NCBI GenBank assembly: GCA_964472545.1
Contig: CAYYNP010000021.1
Location: forward strand, 1 to 59,085
Direction: 5' to 3'
Source: CAYYNP01 sp964472545
GTDB taxonomy: Bacteria; Planctomycetota; Planctomycetia; Pirellulales; Thermoguttaceae
DNA: 59,085 bases
Shown: positions 7,300-14,027 of the stretch, in pieces
How the letters are laid out: every line of letters starts with the position of its first letter
Position numbering within the stretch: the stretch's first letter is position 1
The notes under the pieces: generated by a model
The model's database searches: none
What the model was told of the DNA's origin: nothing
The model's input: the letters and a program-made list of their open reading frames with translations, nothing else
Made by a program: the position numbers and the translations under genes

Positions 7300-7647
7300 T
7301 TACGCTCCTCGTAGCAGATCAGGATTAACGTCAAACCAGTGTAAATGTGGTGCCGTCCTTAACGACTCAAACGACACCGCCCGCAACTTCCTCTGCGCGC
7401 CGAGTGCCATCCGGATCTGCCCGACGAGATCTCGTCGTACGTATCCGAACAGTCGGCCGCAGTCTCGGCACGCGACCGCGACCCGCCCTCGCCATTGTCC
7501 TCGGCGTTGAACTGCAAACACGAACGGCTCCGCCAACTCCAGCGTTCGCTTCGTGAACGGCCACACTGTCCGGCATCGATCGCGACAACTTGCCATTGTG
7601 GCGGCTCGTCGCATCAACCGCTTTAGCTCTTCGTCGTTACGCGGCAT
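7300..7647 (-). CDS. Small zinc-ribbon-like protein
   Basis: A 115-aa protein. The ATG at 7647 lies inside the 3' end of the recombinase gene (11-nt overlap), implying coupling. SCRDRC (about 20-25) and CRDCG (about 60-64) form a plausible four-Cys metal site, and the intervening region has a VFAVQRRGQWRGRVAVAC beta pattern. No family is recognised. A nucleic-acid-binding accessory role for the recombinase is an inference from the coupling only. Confidence 0.6.
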   Translation of the reverse strand: MPRNDEELKRLMRRAATMASCRDRCRTVWPFTKRTLELAEPFVFAVQRRGQWRGRVAVACRDCGRLFGYVRRDLVGQIRMALGAQRKLRAVSFESLRTAPHLHWFDVNPDLLRGA

Positions 7648-8293
7648 GGCCCGGTCCCTCCTCCCGCTCTGCTTTATCGGGGTCGAACAACCGCAACGCC
7701 GGCCCTCCGGACCCTTCCACGAAACCCGGGAATCCGTCCGTGCTAAACTCCACGATCTGCCGTAGGTACTCCTGCGTCCACTGCAACGACTGATGCCCGA
7801 GCGACCGCGACACCTCCAAGACGTCGCCACCCGTCGCATGGTATCGTCGCACCGCAAACGTGTGTCGAAGGCAGTGAAAAGTGTACGGAATTCCGAACAC
7901 TTTCACGGTCCATTGTTTGCACCGTCGACGCACGGCCGTGTAGTTCACCTCGTACCCCGTCTTCGTGAAGAACAGTCGGTCCTGCTTCGGCCGGCGACCC
8001 CATCTCCGCTCCGCCACCGCAAGCACGTCCCGCATCGCAGTCACCCACGCCACACCCACCGGGATTCGCCGGTATCGCCCTCCTTTCGCACTTCTTACGT
8101 GTACCTCGGCGGCCTCCGGCGAGACGTCAACTCGCCGGAGCCGCGACACTTCGATCCAGCGGAGTCCGCACAACCCCAGGGCGATCGCCAGCGCGTCTCT
8201 TCGTGACGCCCACGATCGCCGATTCCAAAACTGCTTCTCTACTCGCTGCTCGAACTCCGGCACCAACCTCAAAGGAAGCGGAACAGAATTCAC
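7637..8293 (-). CDS. Short tyrosine recombinase/integrase
   Basis: The 218-aa protein is a phage-integrase catalytic domain. The active-site set is complete: Arg45 (GLRWIEV), Lys70 (RSAKGGRYRRIP), His140-x-x-Arg143 (HCLRHTFA), His167 (SLGHQS) and Tyr177 (QEYLRQ). It would cut and rejoin DNA through a 3'-phosphotyrosine. Only about 30 residues precede the catalytic domain, so the SAM-like core-binding domain and any arm-binding domain are missing. The start is GTG with GGAGGG upstream. The frame stays open upstream to a stop at 8432-8434, but without a good start or family sequence. It heads a coupled three-gene minus-strand cluster. Confidence 0.9.
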   Translation of the reverse strand: MNSVPLPLRLVPEFEQRVEKQFWNRRSWASRRDALAIALGLCGLRWIEVSRLRRVDVSPEAAEVHVRSAKGGRYRRIPVGVAWVTAMRDVLAVAERRWGRRPKQDRLFFTKTGYEVNYTAVRRRCKQWTVKVFGIPYTFHCLRHTFAVRRYHATGGDVLEVSRSLGHQSLQWTQEYLRQIVEFSTDGFPGFVEGSGGPALRLFDPDKAEREEGPGHAA

Positions 8294-8662
8294 ACCACCA
8301 GCCCTCCACGCGGTCGGAAAACAACACCGCGGAGTGGCGACCGCGACCTGCTCCGCGGTCGACGCCGTCGGGCCTGATCCCGACGGCAGAGGGGAATCCG
8401 GCGATCGCCGATTCCCAAGGTCGCCTGGACATTAGGCCGGGCGGCGTGCTATTTGTCCAGAGTTCGCCAGAATTTGGCATTTCCCGTGCTACCCTCCAAA
8501 GTCCGGCGACTTCGGCTACATTCTCCCGTCGAGTTGCACGCGGTGCCGGCAAGAGCCTATACTTCTTGAGGTGCAGACGGTGCGGTGACGCCGATTTCGG
8601 CGTTTCCACCGCTGGCGTATTCTGATTGGCACCCCTTCTGGATCTGTCCCGCGGAGTAATCG
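8294..8662. other. Non-coding upstream segment with three hairpins
   Basis: Divergent intergenic region between the recombinase and the HEAT/PQQ gene. Three hairpins stand in a row: 8327-8334/8351-8358 (8 bp), 8364-8372/8379-8387 (9 bp, 6-nt loop) and a near-palindrome at 8393-8415 centred on GGCGATCGCC. The right part holds a TGTAGCCGAA-family repeat. It could include the recombinase attachment region. Confidence 0.6.
8454..8519 (-). repeat. GTAGCCGAAGTCG-type hairpin repeat, diverged copy
   Basis: The right arm 8496-8519 is a good match to the family. The left arm (8454-8476) is diverged but keeps TTCGCCAGAATTTGG. It marks the right edge of the accessory island. Confidence 0.65.
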
Positions 8663-10528
8663 ATGTCCGACGTAAAGAAGACAACTCTCGCCCTTCTCCT
8701 TGCCGTGCTGTGCGTCGGCATCCTCGCCGCCAAAGCCTCGGCAGACCCCTACGATGCGGCCGCCAAGCTGAAGATCGACGGCAAGACGCTGGGCGATTGG
8801 GTAGCCCAAGCCACGAGCGCAGACGGCCCGGAGGACTTGCAGCGGACGGTGGCCGCGCTGGCCAGCGCCGTGCAGCTCGACGACCCGGCCGCGAAGGTGC
8901 TGGCCGCCGACGCCCTGGCCGTGCTGGGACCGAAGGCGAAAGCGGCCCTGCCGGTGTTGTTGCCGGAGTTCGGACACGAGTTCCCGTGGGTGCGGGTGTC
9001 GTGTCAGGCGGCGGTCGGTTCGATGGGCAAAGAGGCCGTGCCGGCGCTGATCGAGACCTTCAAGACGCAGCCGGGCGGGCCGCGAATTCGCGCGGCGTTT
9101 GTACTCGGCGGCATCGGTCCCGACGCCAAGCCGGCCGTGCCGGTGATCCTCGATATCATGAAAGACGAGTCGCCCGTGTTGCAGGCGCGATACAAGGGCG
9201 TGCTGAAGCAGATCGATCCGGCGCGGTTCGACGTCGGCGACGCGGGCCCCGCCACGGCCCGATTCGACGCCGCCGACGCCCAAGCGACGATCGCCGTCGA
9301 GACGAGCGATTGGCCGCAGTTTCACGGCCCGGCCCGCGATGCAATCTGCCGCGAGAAGGGCCTGCTGCAAGCGTGGCCGGAAGGTGGCCCGAAGTTGCTT
9401 TGGACACTCAAGGGCCTCGGCCGCGGCTACTCGACGGTTTCGATCGCCCGCGGCGCGATCGTCACCATGGGCGATCTGCCCGCCGGTGAAGACCCTGCCG
9501 GCGATGAAGAGGCCCAGTTCGTGCTGGCGTTCGATCTGCAAACCCGCAGGCAACTCTGGGCCACGCGGATCGGTCCGGCACATGCCGACGGCGGGCCGCG
9601 CTGCACGCCGACCGTCGACGGCGACCGCGTCTACGCCGTCGGCACCGACGGCGAGTTGGTCTGCCTCAGCGCCGCCACCGGCGAGATTCGCTGGCGGCGA
9701 AACTTCGTCGACGATTTTCAGGGCAAGTTCATGGCGGTATGGAAGTTCAGCGAGTCGCCCTTGGTCGACGGCGACCGGCTGATCTGCACGCCCGGCGGCC
9801 CCGAGGCGACCATCGTTGCCCTCGATAAACTCAGCGGCAAAGTCCTTTGGAAATGTGCCGTCGGCGAACTCGGCCCGCTGGGGGCCGAGGGCTGCGGCTA
9901 CTGTTCGGCCGCGATCGCCGAGATCTGCGGCGTGCGGCAAGTGGTGCAGATGGTCGGCCGTGGCGTGGTCGGTGTCGACGTGGCCACCGGGCGTCTGCTC
10001 TGGGGATACAACGACGTGGCCAACAACATCGCCAACATCACCACGCCCGCCGTACGCGGCAACTACGTCTTCGCCTCGACGGCTTACAACACCGGCAGCG
10101 CGCTGCTGAAGATCTCTCGCGACGGCGACGACTTCAATGCCGACGAAGTCTACTTCATCCACTCTCGCGATTTCCAGAATCACCACGGCGGGATCGCCCT
10201 CGTGGGCGACTACGTCTACGGCGGCCACGGCCCCAACCGCGGCGACCCGGCCTGCATCGAACTGGCCACCGGCGAGATCGTCTGGAAAGAACGCGCGCCG
10301 GCACGTGGCTCGGCGGCCGTACTCTACGCCGATGGCCACCTGATCTTCCGCTACGACCGCGGCGAGGTGTTGTTGATTGCAGCCACGCCGGAGGGACTGA
10401 AGATCAAAGGCCGTTTCGAGGCGCCCGAAGACGAAGGCCCCGCCTGGGCTCACCCGGTGATCCACCAGGGCCGGCTCTACCTGCGACATGCCGATTTGCT
10501 GTTGTGTTACGACCTGCGGGCACTCTAG
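8663..10528 (+). CDS. Exported HEAT-repeat / PQQ-type beta-propeller protein
   Basis: A 621-aa protein with a signal peptide (about 1-27), a HEAT-like helical region (about 45-190, repeats ending in VGSMGKEAVPAL and GGIGPDAKPAVPV), then a BamB/PQQ-like propeller (about 210-621). The propeller blades show the typical pattern AxDxxTGxxxW (for example LSAATGEIRWR, LDKLSGKVLWK, IELATGEIVWK). The start follows GGAG 8 nt upstream. These planctomycete proteins are periplasmic scaffolds. No PQQ-dehydrogenase catalytic residues are evident, so an enzymatic role is not claimed. Confidence 0.88.
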   Translation: MSDVKKTTLALLLAVLCVGILAAKASADPYDAAAKLKIDGKTLGDWVAQATSADGPEDLQRTVAALASAVQLDDPAAKVLAADALAVLGPKAKAALPVLLPEFGHEFPWVRVSCQAAVGSMGKEAVPALIETFKTQPGGPRIRAAFVLGGIGPDAKPAVPVILDIMKDESPVLQARYKGVLKQIDPARFDVGDAGPATARFDAADAQATIAVETSDWPQFHGPARDAICREKGLLQAWPEGGPKLLWTLKGLGRGYSTVSIARGAIVTMGDLPAGEDPAGDEEAQFVLAFDLQTRRQLWATRIGPAHADGGPRCTPTVDGDRVYAVGTDGELVCLSAATGEIRWRRNFVDDFQGKFMAVWKFSESPLVDGDRLICTPGGPEATIVALDKLSGKVLWKCAVGELGPLGAEGCGYCSAAIAEICGVRQVVQMVGRGVVGVDVATGRLLWGYNDVANNIANITTPAVRGNYVFASTAYNTGSALLKISRDGDDFNADEVYFIHSRDFQNHHGGIALVGDYVYGGHGPNRGDPACIELATGEIVWKERAPARGSAAVLYADGHLIFRYDRGEVLLIAATPEGLKIKGRFEAPEDEGPAWAHPVIHQGRLYLRHADLLLCYDLRAL

Positions 10529-10540
10529 GAGCTCGCGCAG

Positions 10541-10759
10541 CTACTTACGACGTCGTCGGTCGTCGAAGTAGTAGAACAACTGCAAGACACCGACCAGGAT
10601 CAAAGCGATCCCACCGCCGATACCCAGGCTCCAGATAAACCCCGCGTGGAAGAGGTAGGCCGAATATGCCAACAGCGCGGCTCCGCCAATCAGGGTCAAT
10701 ACTCCGCCCCAGACGTTTTCGCCGTAGAACATATAGCCACCCTCGATGAGGCCATTCAC
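10541..10759 (-). CDS. Small two-TM membrane protein
   Basis: Two hydrophobic helices (about 18-37 and 43-63) separated by a short loop, with a basic C-terminus DDRRRRK. The start may be the GTG at 10759 (72 aa) or the ATG at 10732 (MFYGEN, 63 aa); neither has a strong SD. It converges on the HEAT/PQQ gene with 12 nt between. No family is recognised. Confidence 0.6.
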   Translation of the reverse strand: MNGLIEGGYMFYGENVWGGVLTLIGGAALLAYSAYLFHAGFIWSLGIGGGIALILVGVLQLFYYFDDRRRRK

Positions 10760-10873
10760 ACCGGCCGCAGTCTACCTTCCGCGGACAAGAAAGGAAACGG
10801 GGCAGCAGCAAACGCTCGACCGTCTGCCGCCGCCCGTGCAACGTGCCGTTGACGATGCAACCCGCGGCTGCCC

Positions 10874-11254
10874 CTATCGGTGATATCGCGGGTTAGTGTG
10901 AATGTGATTTCCGTGCAGGAAATCGTAGTGGCCCGGGACGAAATGCGGCACGTAGTCGTAGTGGCCGTGGGTGTGGAGGCCACGTCGGGGCGTCCAGTGG
11001 ACACGGGTCGGGTGGTACACCCGATCGTAATGGACCGACGGGCCGTGCCAGATCGGCCGCGACGTGTTGCAGCCGCCGCCATAGCCGCCGCCATAACCGC
11101 CGTAACCACCGCCGTGGCCGCCGTAGCCACTGCTGTAGCCGCCGCCGTAGCCGTAGCTACATTGGGCTTTGGCTTCGGCCGTGCAGAACAGACCAACCGC
11201 CAGGACGATCGTGCCTGCGATGGCCATCGCCAAAATCTTCCGCGTTCGCGTCAT
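10874..11254 (-). CDS. Secreted Gly/Tyr- and His-rich protein
   Basis: A 126-aa protein. The signal peptide (about 1-31) ends at AEAKAQ before Cys32. Residues 33-61 are Gly/Tyr repeats (GYGGGYSSGYGG and similar). The C-terminal half is rich in His and Tyr (HGHYDYVPHF, HGNHIHTNPRYHR), suggesting metal binding or a surface role. A strong SD (AAGGAG) and a sigma54-like promoter lie upstream. Similar short secreted proteins are common in planctomycetes but uncharacterised. Confidence 0.75.
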   Translation of the reverse strand: MTRTRKILAMAIAGTIVLAVGLFCTAEAKAQCSYGYGGGYSSGYGGHGGGYGGYGGGYGGGCNTSRPIWHGPSVHYDRVYHPTRVHWTPRRGLHTHGHYDYVPHFVPGHYDFLHGNHIHTNPRYHR

Positions 11255-11317
11255 TTGTGTCTCCTTGGGCTGATACCCTGATTGGGGAGGGGATGGGTCT
11301 ACACAGGCCCGATACTA

Positions 11318-11333
11318 CGCAAGCATCGTGCCA
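11318..11333 (-). promoter_or_regulatory. Sigma54-like -24/-12 promoter
   Basis: The minus strand reads TTGGCACG ATGC TTGCG, matching YTGGCACG-N4-TTGCW except for the last base. The predicted start is about 50 nt before the 10874-11254 gene, which has a good SD. Confidence 0.5.
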
Positions 11334-11411
11334 AAACGCGGTTGCGGGCTTTTCGGCACGATCCTAAGCCGCATTGCTCACCAACTGGGGACGTCGCGGA
11401 CAGAGTGTTCT

Positions 11412-11477
11412 GTAGCCGAAGTCGCCAGACTTTGGCCCACGTCGACACAAAGGCCAAATTCTGGCGAATTCGGCTAC
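11412..11477. repeat. GTAGCCGAAGTCG hairpin repeat, full copy
   Basis: Arms 11412-11437 and 11452-11477 pair over 26 bp with two mismatches and a 14-nt loop. It lies upstream of the Gly/His-rich gene and past the end of the symporter gene. The family recurs at 4723 and 8454-8519. Confidence 0.85.
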
Positions 11478-11635
11478 GAAAGACTATTGGCAGAGTGATG
11501 ATAGCGCCGGATTGTCGTCAGATTCGCGACACTGGCAGTCGCCCTGACAACAGCCACTCGCACACCCGACGGCGCACGCGAACCGGGCGGCGCGTGCGGT
11601 GTCCACATTGGTGACCTCCGGGAAGTGCCGCGCGG

Positions 11636-13579
11636 TTAGTTCACGTTCGCGGCGTTGCCCTTGGTCATCAGCGACACCACGATGAGCGTTAGAAACCCAA
11701 GCGGGATCGTCACGATGCCGGGCTGGCTGAAGGGAACGATCGCTTGGTCTTCCGACAAGCCGTAGACGTTAGTAAAGGTATCTGCGCTGAGCAGAATCCA
11801 GGCAAGTGAACTGGTCATGCCAACCGCAATCGCTGCGATGATACCTTGGCGGGTGACACGTTTCCAAAACAGCACCATGACCAGCGACGGCAGATTGGCC
11901 GAAGCCGCGACGCTGAACGCCCAGCCTACCAAGTAGCCAACGTTAAGCTCTTTGAACAAGATTCCCAACACGATCGCGATTGCCCCGACCACAATTGACG
12001 CGATCTTCGCAGATCTCACCTTCCCGTGATCGGTCAGGTTGATCCCCAGGAAGCTGGACATCAAATCGTGCGTGACCGCGCCCGCCGAGGCGAGGATCAG
12101 GCCGCTGACGGTGCCCAGCACGGTCGTAAACGCGATCGCCGAGATCACGGCGAACAGCCACTCGCTCATGCTGCGTGCCAGAAGTGGTGCGGCCATGTTG
12201 CTGTCTGTCACGTCCATCGCACCACTGGTCATCGCTCCCAAGCCCATGTAGAGCGTCAACACGTAAAAGAAGCCGATACTGGCAATGCCAACGATCGTAC
12301 TCTTCCGAGCGCTGCCTATGTCTTTGACGGTGTAATAGCGGATCAGGATGTGAGGCAGCGAAGCGGTTCCGCAAAACAAAGCCAGCATCAGCGACAAGAA
12401 GTTCAGTTTCTTGACGGGATTGTCGCTACGGATTCCCTTGAAGCGCTTGTGCTCTCCGGGACGGAGGACGCGACTCCCGGGCGTGGGCTTCTGAAAGTAG
12501 ACGGTCGATACCGAGCCGTCGCTTTCGTTGATCTTCTGGCTTCCCCAAAGCACGACTTCGCTTTCTTGCATCGTGCTGAAGAAGGAGAGCGGCCCCAGCG
12601 GTCCCGTCTTCTCGACGTTCCCGGGAAGGCGGCTGACGTGGCCAACGGGGTGTAGTTCCGGCTGGCCCTTCTCGGTTCCTTTCGGTTCGCCGTTGACGAG
12701 GATCGTGCCGTCGGGCTTCTCGGTCAGCCACTGGCCTTCCGATAAGACAATCTTGCCGTCTTTCTGTTTCGCGACTTTCCAAACCGTAACTGCGCTGGTA
12801 TCGTCGTCCGTCGTGCGAACGAAGTCCGCCGGCCACTGGCCGTCGGCCGGAAGCACCTTCGGGTTGGAAAGACCGGCACTGCCGAGTTCCGCTTCGAGAT
12901 TCTGCGGAGCGAGTGGGCCAAGCGTGCGGAACACGTGACCATCCGCACCGCCACCGCTTGTCTCGAATCCTCGACCGAGAATCAACACCGTCAGCACGGC
13001 ACTGAAGACGATCAGCAGTGACCCCTTCAGAAACTGAACCCAAGTCGTCGAGACCATGCCCGCAGTGACGACGATAATGATGACCGTTGTCCCAACCAAT
13101 AACACGCCGACCCAATGCGGAAAGCCGAGAAGCGGTTGGACGAGGACGCCGGCCCCGACCATCTGCGGTATCAGGTAGAAGATGCTGACGGCCAGCGTGC
13201 TGATACCGGCGACAAGCTTGATGCCACGCGATTGAAACCTGGCGTCTAGTGCGTCTGCAAACGTGAACTTGCCAAGCCGCTTCATCGGCTCGGCGATGAT
13301 GAACAACGCGACAATCCAGCCCGCGAGAAACCCGATCGAGTACAGGAAACCGTCGTAACCATAGAAGGCGATCATCCCACAAATGCCGAGGAACGACGCG
13401 GCCGAGAGATAGTCGCCGGCGAAGGCAACCCCGTTCACCAACCACGGGATCTCGCCGTGGGCCGCGAAATAGCCTTTCGAAGATCTGGCTTTGTTGCCCA
13501 GATAGAAGCTGATCCCGAGCGTGACTGCCACAAACAGGAAGAAGACCGCAATCGCCATCAACGAGGGTTCGTAGATCAT
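11636..13579 (-). CDS. actP: Sodium:solute symporter, ActP (cation/acetate) type
   Basis: A 647-aa SSS-family transporter, predicted to import acetate or another short carboxylate with Na+. The N-terminal region carries the family pattern GEIPWLVNGVAFAGDYLSAAS. Hydrophobic helices fill about 5-200 and 355-640. It is about 100 aa longer than usual because residues about 205-340 form a hydrophilic insert, probably an extracytoplasmic loop. The ATG overlaps the upstream DUF485 stop as ATGA, the usual yjcH-actP arrangement. Confidence 0.88.
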   Translation of the reverse strand: MIYEPSLMAIAVFFLFVAVTLGISFYLGNKARSSKGYFAAHGEIPWLVNGVAFAGDYLSAASFLGICGMIAFYGYDGFLYSIGFLAGWIVALFIIAEPMKRLGKFTFADALDARFQSRGIKLVAGISTLAVSIFYLIPQMVGAGVLVQPLLGFPHWVGVLLVGTTVIIIVVTAGMVSTTWVQFLKGSLLIVFSAVLTVLILGRGFETSGGGADGHVFRTLGPLAPQNLEAELGSAGLSNPKVLPADGQWPADFVRTTDDDTSAVTVWKVAKQKDGKIVLSEGQWLTEKPDGTILVNGEPKGTEKGQPELHPVGHVSRLPGNVEKTGPLGPLSFFSTMQESEVVLWGSQKINESDGSVSTVYFQKPTPGSRVLRPGEHKRFKGIRSDNPVKKLNFLSLMLALFCGTASLPHILIRYYTVKDIGSARKSTIVGIASIGFFYVLTLYMGLGAMTSGAMDVTDSNMAAPLLARSMSEWLFAVISAIAFTTVLGTVSGLILASAGAVTHDLMSSFLGINLTDHGKVRSAKIASIVVGAIAIVLGILFKELNVGYLVGWAFSVAASANLPSLVMVLFWKRVTRQGIIAAIAVGMTSSLAWILLSADTFTNVYGLSEDQAIVPFSQPGIVTIPLGFLTLIVVSLMTKGNAANVN

Positions 13580-13812
13580 TTCTCGCCCTCCCCGTCGGCG
13601 GGCTCTTCCTTACACAGAAAGCCGTAAAGCAAAGCCAGGACGAGGGCTGCGATGATCAACCCGAAGCCATACAGAATCGCGAGGTTCACTCCCGCAATCG
13701 GAGTCGTTTCCATAACGCCAGCCGCAAACGCGTTGAGAAAGACAAAGCCGCCGTACAAGAGCAAATAAACGACGAACAGCACGAAGCCAACGCGGGCATT
13801 GCGTGTTTCCAT
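13576..13812 (-). CDS. DUF485 family small membrane protein (YjcH-like)
   Basis: A 78-aa protein with two hydrophobic helices (about 10-30 and 43-66) and an acidic tail (EEPADGEGEK), as in DUF485 partners of acetate symporters. The ATG at 13812 follows GAGG at correct spacing. The frame is open upstream to 13959, but that extension is low-complexity and has no SD. It is translationally coupled to the symporter. Confidence 0.85.
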   Translation of the reverse strand: METRNARVGFVLFVVYLLLYGGFVFLNAFAAGVMETTPIAGVNLAILYGFGLIIAALVLALLYGFLCKEEPADGEGEK

Positions 13813-13890
13813 GAATTCCTCAGGCGAGAGAACACAGTCGTTCTGGAACACAGAGAGGAATAGAATACCGCCCCTAGCGCCGCGAGGAAA

Positions 13891-13904
13891 CCCCCGCGCG
13901 GGGG
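13891..13904. repeat. CCCCC-GCGC-GGGGG palindrome
   Basis: A perfect 14-nt palindrome about 80 nt upstream of the DUF485 start. It could be an operator-like or structural site; no regulator is evident. Confidence 0.4.
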
Positions 13905-14027
13905 TGGCGCTGTGGTATCGACACAGGGGGCTGACGTCGAATCCGCTCGGCACAATCAATACACGGATGCCGGCTTCTGCCTTGTGTCCTATGCGCGTTG
14001 TGGCGGGGCTGTGTGCGCTGCGTGCCG

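Larger units (their letters stand above)
11255..11635. other. Intergenic segment
   Basis: Apart from the sigma54-like site and the hairpin repeat 11412-11477, I see no gene or RNA. Confidence 0.6.

Noticed and set aside
8516..10489. 657-aa minus-strand ORF opposite the HEAT/PQQ gene
   Set aside because: High GC removes stops on the antisense strand; no motif or SD supports it.
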